From: Sphingomonas alba
Lineage (GTDB): Bacteria > Pseudomonadota > Alphaproteobacteria > Sphingomonadales > Sphingomonadaceae
Length of the DNA: 64,000 nt
Assembly (NCBI RefSeq): GCF_023516555.1
Contig: NZ_JAMGBD010000002.1
Location: forward strand, 310,001 to 374,000
Direction of reading: 5' to 3'
Shown here: positions 35,726 through 44,678 of the stretch, piece after piece
Layout of the letters: each line of letters opens with the position of its first letter
How positions within the stretch are numbered: the stretch's first letter is position 1
Notes under the pieces: model-generated
What the model was told of the DNA's origin: nothing
The model's database searches: none
Seen by the model: only the letters and a program-made list of their open reading frames with translations
Position numbers and translations under genes: made by a program

Positions 35726-37423
35726 TTAATTGTCGTCCAGCTTGTCTTCCATCCGGTCGATTTCGGCCTGAGCCTTGTCGATCTGGGCCTGGGCCTGGGC
35801 GACGCTGGCAGCGATCTTGGCCGGGTCGACCGACGCCATGGCTTCACGGCGGATCTTGTCGACGTCGATCGCCTGGACCTGGGCAAGAGAAGCACGGACC
35901 TGCGCCTTGATCGCTTCCGGGTTCTGGCCGGCGCGGCGAAGCTCCTCGGCATTGGCATCGATTTCGCGCATGGCGTTGGCAATCTCGACCTTCGCCTGGG
36001 CAAGCTCGCGCGCCATGTCGGCATGGTCGGCCTGAGCTTCCTTGAGTGCCTCGCGAACTTCACGGTCGATTTCAGCACGGTCGATCTTGGTGTTCTTCAA
36101 CTCCTGGCGCGCCCGGGCCAGTTCACTGCGGACATAAGCCTTTTCGGACGGCGTCAGTTCGTTCCAGCGCTTGGTCTTGCCGTTGATGAAGACGTTGTCG
36201 CCGTTGACGTTGAAGCTGGTGTGGCCGTGGCGGGCTGGCGGCGTCGGCGGCGCTGGCGGCGCCGGCAGGGCCATTGGCGCCAGCGGCGCAGCAGGCGCTA
36301 GCGGCGCGAGTGGCGCAGGCGGCGCCGTGGGAGCCAGCGGAGCGGTCGGGACCAAGGGCGCGGTCGCCGTGCCGGCCTCATCGGACAACGAAGCCGGCGC
36401 CATCGGAGCCAAGGGCGCGGCAGGCGTTCCGGGCGCCGGCGGAGTGGCTGGTGCAGGCGGCGCAACCGGGGCGACCGGTGCAGGCGGTGCCGGCACGTCG
36501 ATATAATCGACCGCGCGGGTGGCGGTCAGCGGCAAGGCGACGGCGACGGTTGCCAGGATCATGAACTTGCCGGTCGTACGCTTGCCGGCGGTGGCGGTAT
36601 TCAACATGGACTTCAGCCTCCTGTGAAGGGTGTGCTTGCGATCGAGCGTGCTGGCGAACAGCAGCGCCCTTCCCGAAGCGGCCTTGGCGATCGCGCGGCC
36701 ATATTCGGCGCGGTCGCGGGCCACGGCTTTGTCCAGCACCCGGGCGTCGCACGCGGCTTCCTGATCGAAGCGGAAAGCAGCATGGGCGACCCAGGCGAGC
36801 GGGTTGAACCACTGGAGGCAGAGGAGGACAAAGGCGAAGATGTTGGCGACAAGGTCGCCGGAACGGTGGTGGGCAAGTTCGTGATCGAGCGCCAATGCGC
36901 GCTCGCGTTCGTCGTACAGGCGCTCGAAATTCGCCGGCACTGCGATCACCCGGTCGATGATCCCGAAAGCAACCGGGCTCGGCACCTCGCTCGACTGGAC
37001 GATGCGGATCGAGCCGATGCGACCGACCTCGTGTCCGTTGGCGAGGATGACCCTGCGGTCGCGAAAGAAGGCCGCGATGCGCGACAGGAACAGCCCAGCC
37101 GCGACGCCTAGCCAGACCGTCAGGAAAATGGTCGGCCAACCGCCGATCTGCTCGAACAGGCCCGGAGTCGGCGGCGTGAAGCTGGTCAGCAGCAGCGGCT
37201 CATCGACCACCGGGCGGACCAAAGGCTGGACGGGCACGCTGGCCGGGACCTGCCGTTCGATGGTCTGGGTCAGGGTCGGCATGAGCAGGCGCGCCGCGGG
37301 GATCAACCACAGGCCATAAGCGACGCGGGAGCCGAAACGCTGCCGGACGGGCTCGCGGATGAGGAGCACGAGCGCGACCAGCAGCGAAGTCGCAAGCAGG
37401 GTGCCAAGCAGCCAGGAGGTCAT
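35726..37423 (-). CDS. M56 (BlaR1-like) membrane peptidase with Ala-Pro linker and coiled-coil tail
   Basis: A 565-aa integral-membrane zinc peptidase. Membrane helices at the N-terminus flank the M56 domain, whose zinc motif HELAH is at residues 181-185 (LDHELAHHRSGDL). After it come another helix, a long Ala/Pro/Leu repeat (about residues 310-395, built from APLAP and APPAP units) and a charged coiled coil (about 400-565). In BlaR1/MecR1 the C-terminal sensor is a penicillin-binding domain; here it is absent. The gene overlaps blaI by four bases, so the protein presumably inactivates the BlaI-like repressor when sensing an unknown envelope signal. Confidence 0.85.
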   Translation of the reverse strand: MTSWLLGTLLATSLLVALVLLIREPVRQRFGSRVAYGLWLIPAARLLMPTLTQTIERQVPASVPVQPLVRPVVDEPLLLTSFTPPTPGLFEQIGGWPTIFLTVWLGVAAGLFLSRIAAFFRDRRVILANGHEVGRIGSIRIVQSSEVPSPVAFGIIDRVIAVPANFERLYDERERALALDHELAHHRSGDLVANIFAFVLLCLQWFNPLAWVAHAAFRFDQEAACDARVLDKAVARDRAEYGRAIAKAASGRALLFASTLDRKHTLHRRLKSMLNTATAGKRTTGKFMILATVAVALPLTATRAVDYIDVPAPPAPVAPVAPPAPATPPAPGTPAAPLAPMAPASLSDEAGTATAPLVPTAPLAPTAPPAPLAPLAPAAPLAPMALPAPPAPPTPPARHGHTSFNVNGDNVFINGKTKRWNELTPSEKAYVRSELARARQELKNTKIDRAEIDREVREALKEAQADHADMARELAQAKVEIANAMREIDANAEELRRAGQNPEAIKAQVRASLAQVQAIDVDKIRREAMASVDPAKIAASVAQAQAQIDKAQAEIDRMEDKLDDN

Positions 37424-37791
37424 GACTTGAGCTCCTTCAGGATCGCCTCGATCGCGGCGATGTCGTCGTCGTCGAGCGCATCCTCTTCGGCCAGGCGCGC
37501 GACAAGCGGCGATAGACGGCCGCCGAACAATCTATCGACGAACCGCCGGGATTCACCGCCGACATAGGTCTCGCGCTCGATCGCCGGCGAATAGAGATAG
37601 CGGCGGCCTTCCTCGCGATGCGAGAGCGCGCCCTTGGCGGCGAGGCGGGACAACATGGTCTTGACGGTGGCGAGCGTCCATTCGCGCTCGGGCTCGATCC
37701 GGTCAGCGACTTCCGTAGCCGTGAGCGGCTCATTGGTGGCCCACAGCACCTCCATCACGTGCAATTCTGCGTCGCTGATTCGCCGATCCAT
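37420..37791 (-). CDS. BlaI/MecI/CopY family transcriptional repressor
   Basis: A 123-aa winged-helix repressor (Penicillinase_R family): ISDAELHVMEVLWATNEPLTATEVADRI... WTLATVKTMLSRLAAKGALSHREEGRRYLYSP, and a C-terminal dimerisation region. The cleavage-prone loop before the dimer helix is plausible. The gene is followed by an overlapping M56 peptidase gene (ATGA), the standard repressor/antirepressor pair. Two matching operators lie 16-48 bases upstream of its start, so it probably represses its own operon. Confidence 0.93.
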   Translation of the reverse strand: MDRRISDAELHVMEVLWATNEPLTATEVADRIEPEREWTLATVKTMLSRLAAKGALSHREEGRRYLYSPAIERETYVGGESRRFVDRLFGGRLSPLVARLAEEDALDDDDIAAIEAILKELKS

Positions 37792-37806
37792 GACTTACCC
37801 TTTCGA

Positions 37807-37839
37807 CTACATGTGTAGGCGTAACGGTTACAGCTGTAA
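37807..37839 (-). promoter_or_regulatory. Twin BlaI-type operators
   Basis: Two palindromes of the BlaI/MecI class TACA-N2-TGTA: CTACATGTGTAG at 37807-37818 and TTACAGCTGTAA at 37828-37839. The second is a perfect 12-base palindrome. Their centres are 21 bases apart, two helical turns, which would let two dimers bind the same face. They are just upstream of the blaI-like gene. Confidence 0.8.
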
Positions 37840-38005
37840 ACAGGCAATCACCGCCGTTCGTCGAAAGGCGTGTGTCGGATTTTCTGACAATGAAGGCTGG
37901 GGCGCGGAGATTTGTTCGCCGGAAAATGGCCGTTTTCAGCCATTTTATCAAATTGGCACGGCCATTGCTTCTATGTTGTCGTCCACTTGGTTCCACAACC
38001 AAATC

Positions 38006-38050
38006 AAAGGGCGGCTCGGCAGGTTTCTGGTCCCACGAGCCGCCCTTTTT
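38006..38050 (-). terminator. Terminator after grxD, possibly bidirectional
   Basis: A 13-base stem AAAGGGCGGCTCG/CGAGCCGCCCTTT (38006-38018 and 38036-38048) with a 17-base loop. On the minus strand it follows the glutaredoxin stop by ten bases. The T-run is only three bases in that direction and five on the plus strand. A second small hairpin, TTGGTT-CCAC-AACCAA, is beside it at 37987-38002. Confidence 0.7.
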
Positions 38051-38059
38051 GATTCCGGC

Positions 38060-38377
38060 TCAGGCGGCCTTGGTGCCGACCAGCTGCTGGAGTTCGCCGC
38101 TCTCGAACATTTCCATCATGATGTCGGAGCCGCCGACGAATTCGCCCTTTACGTAAAGCTGCGGAACGGTCGGCCAGTCGGAATATTCCTTGATGCCCTG
38201 GCGGATCTCCTGGTCCTGCAGGACGTCGACAGTCTCATACTGGCTGCCGAGGTGGTCGAGGATTGCGACCGCCCGGCTGGAAAAGCCGCACTGCGGGAAG
38301 AGCGCCGTACCCTTCATGAACAGGACGACGTCGTTCGACTTCAGCAGCGCGTCGATGCGCTCTTTTGCGTCACTCAT
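38060..38377 (-). CDS. grxD: Monothiol glutaredoxin Grx4-type
   Basis: A 105-aa CGFS glutaredoxin that binds a [2Fe-2S] cluster with glutathione and hands it on to apoproteins. Active site FPQCGFS with Cys30, glutathione-binding [20 protein letters not shown]. Immediately downstream of a bolA-like gene with a four-base overlap; BolA and Grx4 form a known iron-regulatory complex. No anomaly. Confidence 0.95.
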   Translation of the reverse strand: MSDAKERIDALLKSNDVVLFMKGTALFPQCGFSSRAVAILDHLGSQYETVDVLQDQEIRQGIKEYSDWPTVPQLYVKGEFVGGSDIMMEMFESGELQQLVGTKAA

Positions 38378-38619
38378 TGATGATCTCCGGAAGGGATGGC
38401 CGTTTCCAGCTGCAAGGCGTGCAGCTCGCCCCCCATTTTGCCCTTAAGCGCCGCATAAACGGCCTGGTGCTGGCGCACCCGGTTCATGCCGGCAAAGCTC
38501 TCGCTGACGACCCGCGCGGCATAATGGTCGCCGTCCCCTGCAAGGTCGCGGATTTCGACGCGCGCATCGGGGATGGCGGCGACAATCATCGCTTCGATCT
38601 CTTCCGCGCGCATCGGCAT
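38374..38619 (-). CDS. BolA family protein
   Basis: An 81-aa BolA-like protein: [30 protein letters not shown] and the invariant His in RQHQ. It probably partners with GrxD as a [2Fe-2S] chaperone or sensor. ATG at 38619 overlaps the DUF1476 stop (TGATG); its end overlaps grxD. The shortness suggests a BolA2/IbaG-type protein rather than the longer BolA1. Confidence 0.92.
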   Translation of the reverse strand: MPMRAEEIEAMIVAAIPDARVEIRDLAGDGDHYAARVVSESFAGMNRVRQHQAVYAALKGKMGGELHALQLETAIPSGDHQ

Positions 38620-38945
38620 CAGTTGGTCTGCTCGATGATCTGGCGACGCGCCTCGACCGTCTTGTGGCCGAGCGCCTCGCGGATCTGGGATTCGTCGGCG
38701 TCGACGCCGGCCGAGGTCAGGTCGCCCAGGACCTTGCGGACGACATCGTCGTCGCCGGCTTCCTCAAAGTCCGCGCGGATCACATCCTTGGCGTAGCTTT
38801 CGGACTCGGCCTCGTTAAGCCCCATCAGCCGCGCGGCCCATTCGCCGAGCAGCCGGTTGCGGCGAGCGATGATACGGAACTGCATCTCCTCGTCGCGGGC
38901 AAATTTGGCCTCGAAAGCACGCTCGCGGTCATCGAAAGTCGACAT
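38619..38945 (-). CDS. DUF1476 protein (F1-ATPase inhibitor subunit zeta)
   Basis: A 108-aa alpha-helical protein, recognised by MSTFDDRERAFEAKFARDEE and RRNRLLGEWAARLMGL. In Paracoccus and other alphaproteobacteria this is the zeta subunit, which blocks rotation and ATP hydrolysis by F1. It is the first gene of the zeta-bolA-grxD string, all coupled by overlaps. A lineage marker for Alphaproteobacteria. Confidence 0.92.
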   Translation of the reverse strand: MSTFDDRERAFEAKFARDEEMQFRIIARRNRLLGEWAARLMGLNEAESESYAKDVIRADFEEAGDDDVVRKVLGDLTSAGVDADESQIREALGHKTVEARRQIIEQTN

Positions 38946-39095
38946 CTACACTCCTTAACCCTGTTCGGTGGGCAGATAGTGACCCCTCGCCGCCCCGTCC
39001 AGCACGCACCCCGGCAATCCAGCATTTCACCTTGCCGGTGGACCCGAATGGGGGCATCCAGTCGCGGCGTCGTCATTATGCCGGGGGGCTAGCAA

Positions 39096-40448
39096 ATGAA
39101 CGCCGAAGCAAATCTTGGAATCGACCGTGTTCGCGGCTCGGAAAGGATCGCGTCGCTCGACGTCATCCGCGGCCTCGCCATCCTCTTCATCCTCTTTATG
39201 AACATTCCGGTGATGGGCGGATATGAGTTCATCCTGTTCGATGAACGCTACCCCACCTGGACCAATGCCGACTGGTGGACGACCTTCATCCGGATGACAT
39301 GGATGGACGGCACCCAGCGCGGCTTGCTGGAGCTGTTGTTCGGCGCGGGCATCTTGATCATGGCGCGAAGAGCGATGGAGCCCGACGGGCCGGTCGCGGT
39401 TGCCGACCTGCATTATCGACGCAACATCTGGCTCGCTCTGTTCGGCCTAGCCAATGCCTTCCTGCTTATGTGGTTCGGCGACATCCTGCTGGTCTACGGG
39501 CTTGCTGCCGTATTCCTGTTCCCCTTCCGCAAGCTCGGTCCGAAGGCATTGTGCGGCCTTGCGTCGATCTTCCTCGTCGCCCTGACGCTGAATGGCCTCG
39601 GAGATTATCGCGAGTCTCAGGCGAAGCACGACAAGCTGGAACAGATCCAGACGGCGCAAGCGTCGGGCAAGAAGCTTAACGAGGCCGACAAAAAGGCCCT
39701 GCAGGACGACAGGAAGCAGGTCCTCGACTGGATCCAGCTGCCGGCCCAGAATGCCGAGGCGAAGAAGAAGATTGCCGATGCCGACAAGGCGCGTCACTCG
39801 ACCTTCGCAGCTTATTGGACCGCCCAGTTCGACGGCTGGAAGTTCGTCATGGGCTGGTTCTGGATCATCGAGGCGGAGATTGTCGCGACGATGCTCATCG
39901 GCATGGCCTTTTATCGATGGGGCATCATCCAGGGCAAAGCGAAGCAGAGCACCTATTGGGCGTTGCTGCTGGTTGGCTATGGGGCGGGCATGTGGCTGCG
40001 TGGCAGCGTCGAATGGTACAAGCTGGCGCACATTCGTGGCCCGCACTGGGAGTGGATACTCACCGACATTGCCCGCCTTCTGGTCACCTTTGGTCATGTC
40101 GGCCTGATCCAGCTCATCCTGACTTCGTCGCTCGGTCGCCGGCTGCTCAGTCCTTTCCAGGCGGCCGGCCGCATGCCGCTTACCGTTTATCTCGGCACGT
40201 CCTTCCTGATGATGTGGATCCTCTTCGCACCCTGGGGCCTCAACATGTTTGGCGTGTGGGGCCAGGCCAAGCTCATGGCGGTAGCGGCGGTCGTTATCGT
40301 CGCCGAGCTGATTGCTGCGAACCTCTGGATGCGAAGTTACGATAACGGCCCGATGGAATGGGTGTGGAAGAGCCTTGCCTACCAGCGACGCGAACCGTTC
40401 CGGAAGGCCCGGCAGCAAGTCCCGGACGCCGTGCCTTCGCCAATCTAG
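39096..40448 (+). CDS. DUF418 family membrane protein
   Basis: A 450-aa polytopic protein. N-terminal RIASLDVIRGLAILFILFMNI and the C-terminal DUF418 block (MPLTVYLGTSFLMMWILF, GPMEWVWKSLAYQR) are diagnostic. A long charged insertion of about 70 residues (QAKHDKLEQIQTAQASG onward) interrupts the membrane helices. DUF418/YeiB proteins are of unknown function, sometimes likened to acyltransferase 3 enzymes. It is divergent from the zeta-bolA-grxD operon. Confidence 0.88.
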   Translation: MNAEANLGIDRVRGSERIASLDVIRGLAILFILFMNIPVMGGYEFILFDERYPTWTNADWWTTFIRMTWMDGTQRGLLELLFGAGILIMARRAMEPDGPVAVADLHYRRNIWLALFGLANAFLLMWFGDILLVYGLAAVFLFPFRKLGPKALCGLASIFLVALTLNGLGDYRESQAKHDKLEQIQTAQASGKKLNEADKKALQDDRKQVLDWIQLPAQNAEAKKKIADADKARHSTFAAYWTAQFDGWKFVMGWFWIIEAEIVATMLIGMAFYRWGIIQGKAKQSTYWALLLVGYGAGMWLRGSVEWYKLAHIRGPHWEWILTDIARLLVTFGHVGLIQLILTSSLGRRLLSPFQAAGRMPLTVYLGTSFLMMWILFAPWGLNMFGVWGQAKLMAVAAVVIVAELIAANLWMRSYDNGPMEWVWKSLAYQRREPFRKARQQVPDAVPSPI

Positions 40449-40526
40449 ACTGCACGGGACGCTTTCCAGCACCTGCGGTTGTCCCTGATTGCCCGGAGGA
40501 GTAAGGGCGCGCACCGGAGGTCATCT

Positions 40527-40964
40527 ATGACCCGCAGCTTCCTCATGCTTTCACTGGGGCTGCCCGGCGCGCTCCTGCTCGCGTCCGCCGCCTCATCCCA
40601 GACAAGCCCGGCTGCCAGGCCGGCGGCATTGTGCGTCGCACCCGGCGGCAATGGCTTTGCGCCCTGTCCAATCGCGCGCGGCGGCCAGACGATCCGCCTC
40701 CAGGTGGCGACGACAGATTTGCCGATCGACGCGATCAACCTGCGCTTTACCGAGGACGCCCCCGCTGGGCAGGCGCCGCGAACGGCAACCGAGGTCATCC
40801 CTCCCAGCCGCAGCAGAGATGGCAGCTATGAAGTGACGATCCCTGCCGAGCTATGCACCACGGGCCGCGGCACGACCGGCAGCTTCGAAGTCCAGCACGT
40901 CTTCAGCGCGTTCAACGACACTGTCGTGCCCAAGTCGCTTGGGACGCTTACGATCGCCTGTTAG
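40527..40964 (+). CDS. Secreted uncharacterised protein
   Basis: A 145-aa protein with a clear signal peptide (FLMLSLGLPGALLLASAASS). The mature domain has four Cys (ALCVAPGG, FAPCPIA, ELCTTG, TIAC) and beta-rich content. No recognised domain. ATG at 40527 chosen because the signal peptide starts there. It is convergent with the quinone oxidoreductase gene, two bases apart. Confidence 0.7.
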   Translation: MTRSFLMLSLGLPGALLLASAASSQTSPAARPAALCVAPGGNGFAPCPIARGGQTIRLQVATTDLPIDAINLRFTEDAPAGQAPRTATEVIPPSRSRDGSYEVTIPAELCTTGRGTTGSFEVQHVFSAFNDTVVPKSLGTLTIAC

Positions 40965-40965
40965 G

Positions 40966-41961
40966 TCAGAGCGTCACCACCAGTTTGCCGATTGCCTGCC
41001 GGTTGGCCATTGCCGTGATCGCCTCACCCGCTCGCTCCAGCGGATAGGTGGCGCTGACCTTCGGATTGATTTGCCCCGCCTCCCACAGGCGGAAAAGCTC
41101 CGCGACATGCGCGGCATTGGCTTTCGGGTCGCGAGCTGCGAATGCCCCCCAGAAGACCCCGCAGACGTCGCAGCTTTTCAGAAGCGTCAGGTTGAGCGGC
41201 AGCTTCGGGATGCCCGCCGGGAAGCCGACAACGAGGTACCGCCCTTCCCACGCAATCGCCCGCAAGGCCGGCTCTGCATAATCGCCCCCGACCGGGTCGT
41301 AGATGACGTCGGCGCCATTCGGCCCGACCGCGCCCTTGAACAATTCGGACAAGGCTTTCTGCCCGTCCCTGTCGAACGGCCCGCGTGGATAGACGATGGC
41401 CTCGTCGGCTCCTGCTTCGCGGGCTGCCTGCGCCTTTTCCTCACCCGACACGGCGGCAACGACCCGCGCGCCCTTCGCCTTGCCGAGTTCGATCGCCGCC
41501 AATCCAACGCCGCCAGCGGCGCCGAGCACGAGCAACGATTGCCCAGCGGCAAGCTTTCCACGATCGTATAATGCATGGATGGAGGTGGCGTAGGTCAGCA
41601 GCAGCGCCGCACCTTCCTCGAACCTGCGGCCAGCGGGCAGGTGGTAAGCCATTTTCGATGGCACGGTCACAACCTCCGCAAGTCCGCCGTGGCCCGTCAC
41701 CGCGATGATGCGGTCACCTACCTGCCAGTCAGCGACTCCTTCACCGACACCGATCACCTCGCCCGCGATTTCTCCACCCGGTGCGAAGGGCCGCGGCGGT
41801 TTGAACTGATATTTGTCCTCGATGATCAGCACGTCGGGATAGTTGATCGCGCAGGCGCGGACTCGGACGAGAAGATCGCCCGGTCCCGGCGTCGGCTCCG
41901 GCACGTCGGTCAATCGCAGCGTTTCGGGCGGACCGGGTTCGTGGCTGAGCAAGGCCTTCAT
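40966..41961 (-). CDS. NADPH:quinone oxidoreductase family protein (MDR superfamily)
   Basis: A 331-aa zinc-free medium-chain reductase. GroES-like N-terminal domain (AINYPDVLIIEDKYQ, PFAPGGEIAGEVIGVGEG), Rossmann domain with VLGAAGGVGLAAIELGKAKGA split by its glycine loop, then DVIYDPVGGDY. It reduces quinones or enoyl compounds with NADPH. Length and motifs are normal. Confidence 0.9.
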   Translation of the reverse strand: MKALLSHEPGPPETLRLTDVPEPTPGPGDLLVRVRACAINYPDVLIIEDKYQFKPPRPFAPGGEIAGEVIGVGEGVADWQVGDRIIAVTGHGGLAEVVTVPSKMAYHLPAGRRFEEGAALLLTYATSIHALYDRGKLAAGQSLLVLGAAGGVGLAAIELGKAKGARVVAAVSGEEKAQAAREAGADEAIVYPRGPFDRDGQKALSELFKGAVGPNGADVIYDPVGGDYAEPALRAIAWEGRYLVVGFPAGIPKLPLNLTLLKSCDVCGVFWGAFAARDPKANAAHVAELFRLWEAGQINPKVSATYPLERAGEAITAMANRQAIGKLVVTL

Positions 41962-41965
41962 ATTC

Positions 41966-42388
41966 TCAATCCCCCTCCGCGGCGCAGGCGTCGCCGTCCG
42001 GCTTCAGCCAACAGGATGCCCCGTCCAAAATCTCCTTCGCGCCGGGCAGGCCCAGGCCTTCCTCGGCGAACACCCATTCCAGGGTGAGTTCGCCTTTTTC
42101 AGGCGAATAGAGGTGCGGTTCCGTCGCGCCGCTGGCGCTTGCGACCCTGACGCGGCGGATGGCCTTGGCTTGGGCCGGCGAGATCTCGCCGTTGCGGCAC
42201 GCTGCGTCGACCACGGCCTTCAGCTTGGCGTCGACCTTGTCCCGGAAGAGGGCGAGCTTCGGCGCACTGAAGGTCTTGCCGGCGCCATTGTGCGTGAAAC
42301 TTTCGGCGTCGAGCGTCACGGTCCAGTGGTCGGCGCAGCCGGGCGGCGCTGCCGCGACCATCGCCGCCAGCGCCAACGAAAGGATCAC
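41966..42388 (-). CDS. Small secreted uncharacterised protein
   Basis: A 140-aa protein with a short signal peptide (LSLALAAMVAAAPPGCA). The mature part has three Cys and no recognised domain. GTG start at 42388 overlaps the stop of the MBL gene (GTGA), so the two are co-translated. It may be a partner of that enzyme; nothing more can be said. Confidence 0.6.
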   Translation of the reverse strand: MILSLALAAMVAAAPPGCADHWTVTLDAESFTHNGAGKTFSAPKLALFRDKVDAKLKAVVDAACRNGEISPAQAKAIRRVRVASASGATEPHLYSPEKGELTLEWVFAEEGLGLPGAKEILDGASCWLKPDGDACAAEGD

Positions 42389-43260
42389 TCCGCCGCCTTG
42401 GGGAAGACCGGAAGCTTGGCGATGTCGTTCGGCTCGTGCTGGATGATCAGCTTGGCATGGGTCTCCGCGACGATTTGCTCCAGTCGCTCCATCGACTTCA
42501 CCGATTCCGCGCGGTCGGTGTTGAACCCGGGCACCGACTTGTTCTCGCGAGCGATTTGGGTGTGATAGGTGTCGCCGCTGAGGATCACCGGCCCGCTCTT
42601 CAGCTTGACCAGCAGACCCAAATGATCCGGCGTGTGCCCCGGCAGGTGCAGCGCGATGACGCTGCCGTCGCCGAAGATGTCGGTGTCTGCTGTGGCGAGG
42701 GTCACCTTCGCGCCCTGCCCGCGCCAGCCCAGGAACGGGTCGTCGGGCTTACCCCCAAGCTGCTCGAAGTCGCCCTTGCCTATGATCAATCGGGCGTTGG
42801 TGAATTGCGCTGCCTGGCCGGTGTGGTCGCCATGCTCATGGCTGATACCGAGGGCGGTGACGTCGGTCGGCTTGATGCCGAGCTCAGCCAGCTGATAGGC
42901 CAAAGTGACGGTGATGCCGCCGGACATATTGTCCTGGACCATCGGCTTGTCCTTGCTCGCGGCGGGGAGGCCCGTGTCCCACACCATCACGTCCTTGCTG
43001 TGACGGATCAAATAGCAGCTGTCGGTGACCTTGCCCGGACCCGGCGGGTAGACGCCCGGCTTGTCGGAGAAGAAGCCGTTCATGTCCTTGAACTCGGCAT
43101 GCCCGCAGTCGAGGCGGGTGAGCGTTAAGCTTACGCTCGCAGGCGCGGCCGAAGTAAGGATGTTACTCGCCTCCGCTTGGCTCGACTGATTGGCCGCCTC
43201 AGGCGCGGATGCAGTGCATCCGGCCAGCAGCAACGCGACAAGCCCAACCGTCCGCAGCAT
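42385..43260 (-). CDS. MBL-fold lipoprotein, N-acyl-homoserine-lactonase-like
   Basis: A 291-aa predicted lipoprotein (lipobox LLLAGC), so envelope-located. MBL motifs: SHEHGDHTGQ (HxHxDH), LPGHTPDHLG, ILSGDTYHT and the final IIQHEP. The arrangement YLIRHSKDVMVWDTGLP is typical of AHL-lactonase-like MBL proteins, so lactone or ester hydrolysis is probable. The ATG at 43260 has AGGAGAG upstream. It is downstream of the CoA-transferase pair but with its own start context. Confidence 0.85.
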   Translation of the reverse strand: MLRTVGLVALLLAGCTASAPEAANQSSQAEASNILTSAAPASVSLTLTRLDCGHAEFKDMNGFFSDKPGVYPPGPGKVTDSCYLIRHSKDVMVWDTGLPAASKDKPMVQDNMSGGITVTLAYQLAELGIKPTDVTALGISHEHGDHTGQAAQFTNARLIIGKGDFEQLGGKPDDPFLGWRGQGAKVTLATADTDIFGDGSVIALHLPGHTPDHLGLLVKLKSGPVILSGDTYHTQIARENKSVPGFNTDRAESVKSMERLEQIVAETHAKLIIQHEPNDIAKLPVFPKAAE

Positions 43261-43270
43261 ACTCACTCTC

Positions 43271-43927
43271 CTATTCCACGTAATGTGCTGTCGTTTTTTC
43301 CCGGATTTCCTGCGAGCTCACGCCCGGCGCCGTCTCGATCAGCCTGAACGGGCTATCGTGGTCCGGCCGCTGGAAAACGGCGAGGTCGGTGATGATCATG
43401 TCGATGACGTTCTTGCCAGTCAGCGGCAGAGTGCATTCCGGGATGAACTTCGGGTCGCCGTTCTTGGAGGTGTGTTCCATGACGACGATGATCTTCTTGA
43501 CGCCGGCGACGAGGTCCATGGCGCCGCCCATGCCCTTGATCATCTTGCCGGGCACCATCCAGTTGGCGAGGTCGCCCGTCTCGCTGACTTCCATGCCGCC
43601 GAGCACGGCAAGGTCGATATGCCCGCCGCGGATCATGGCGAAGCTGTCGGCCGAGGAAAAATAGGAGGTGTTCGGAAGCTCGCTGATCGTCTGCTTGCCG
43701 GCGTTGATCAGGTCCGGGTCGACCTGGTCGTCATAGGGAAACGGCCCGATGCCGAGCATGCCGTTCTCGCTCTGCAGCGTGACGGTCATGCCTTGGGGTA
43801 TATTGTTTGCGACCAGCGTCGGAATGCCGATACCGAGGTTGACGTAATAGCCGTCCTTTAGCTCCTTGGCCGCGCGCGCCGCCATCTGGTTGCGATCCCA
43901 GCCCTTCGCTTCGACTTGCGTGGCCAT
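43271..43927 (-). CDS. scoB: 3-oxoacid CoA-transferase subunit B
   Basis: A 218-aa beta subunit of a succinyl-CoA:3-oxoacid CoA-transferase. It contains the catalytic Glu in [10 protein letters not shown] and the [23 protein letters not shown] block. The enzyme moves CoA from succinyl-CoA to acetoacetate in ketone-body or polyhydroxybutyrate metabolism. Translationally linked to the A subunit (one-base overlap at 43927). Confidence 0.93.
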   Translation of the reverse strand: MATQVEAKGWDRNQMAARAAKELKDGYYVNLGIGIPTLVANNIPQGMTVTLQSENGMLGIGPFPYDDQVDPDLINAGKQTISELPNTSYFSSADSFAMIRGGHIDLAVLGGMEVSETGDLANWMVPGKMIKGMGGAMDLVAGVKKIIVVMEHTSKNGDPKFIPECTLPLTGKNVIDMIITDLAVFQRPDHDSPFRLIETAPGVSSQEIREKTTAHYVE

Positions 43928-44634
43928 TATGCCGCCTCCCTCTCGCGCACGGTCCGGAACTCGATCTTCTTGTCGTAGGGCGCGCCGAGGATAAGGCGCT
44001 TCACGTAGATCGACGGCAAGTGGATGCTGTCGGGATCGAGGCTGCCGACCGGCACGATTTCCTCGACCTCGGCGACGCAGACCTTGCCGCTGGTCGCCGC
44101 CGGCTGGTTGAAGTTGCGGGCCGTCTTGCGAAAGACGAGGTTGCCGCTTTCGTCCGCCTTCCAGCCCTTGATGATGGCGAGGTCGGCGCGGATGCCGCGT
44201 TCGAGGATGAAGTCGTCACCGTCGAAAGTCTTCACTTCCTTGCCCTCGGCGACCTGCGTCCCGACGCCGGTCTTGGTGTAGAAGCCGGGAATCCCTGCGC
44301 CGCCGGCGCGCATGCGCTCGGCGAGCGTGCCCTGCGGCGTAAACTCGACCTCCAGCTCGCCGGCCAGATACTGCCGCTCGAACTCCTTGTTCTCGCCGAC
44401 GTAGGACGCGATCATCTTCTTCACCTGCCGCGTACGCAGCAGCTTGCCGAGGCCTTCATTGTCGATGCCGGCATTGTTCGACGCGATGGTCAGATCCTTG
44501 ACGCCGCTCGCCTGGATGGCGTCGATCAACCGTTCGGGAATGCCGCAAAGGCCAAAGCCCCCGGCGGCAATCAGCATGCCGTCGAACAGCAGCCCTTCAA
44601 GCGCCGCCTCGGCATTGGGATAGATCTTTTGCAT
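43927..44634 (-). CDS. scoA: 3-oxoacid CoA-transferase subunit A
   Basis: A 235-aa alpha subunit: [28 protein letters not shown], and the [19 protein letters not shown] block. The ATG at 44634 is chosen for homology; the frame is open to 44727. Works as a heteromer with the subunit B encoded next to it. No other genes of acetoacetate use are visible. Confidence 0.93.
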   Translation of the reverse strand: MQKIYPNAEAALEGLLFDGMLIAAGGFGLCGIPERLIDAIQASGVKDLTIASNNAGIDNEGLGKLLRTRQVKKMIASYVGENKEFERQYLAGELEVEFTPQGTLAERMRAGGAGIPGFYTKTGVGTQVAEGKEVKTFDGDDFILERGIRADLAIIKGWKADESGNLVFRKTARNFNQPAATSGKVCVAEVEEIVPVGSLDPDSIHLPSIYVKRLILGAPYDKKIEFRTVREREAA

Positions 44635-44678
44635 CCGCGTCTCCTTGCGCGAGGCTCTGCCGTCACGCTGACCAGCGG

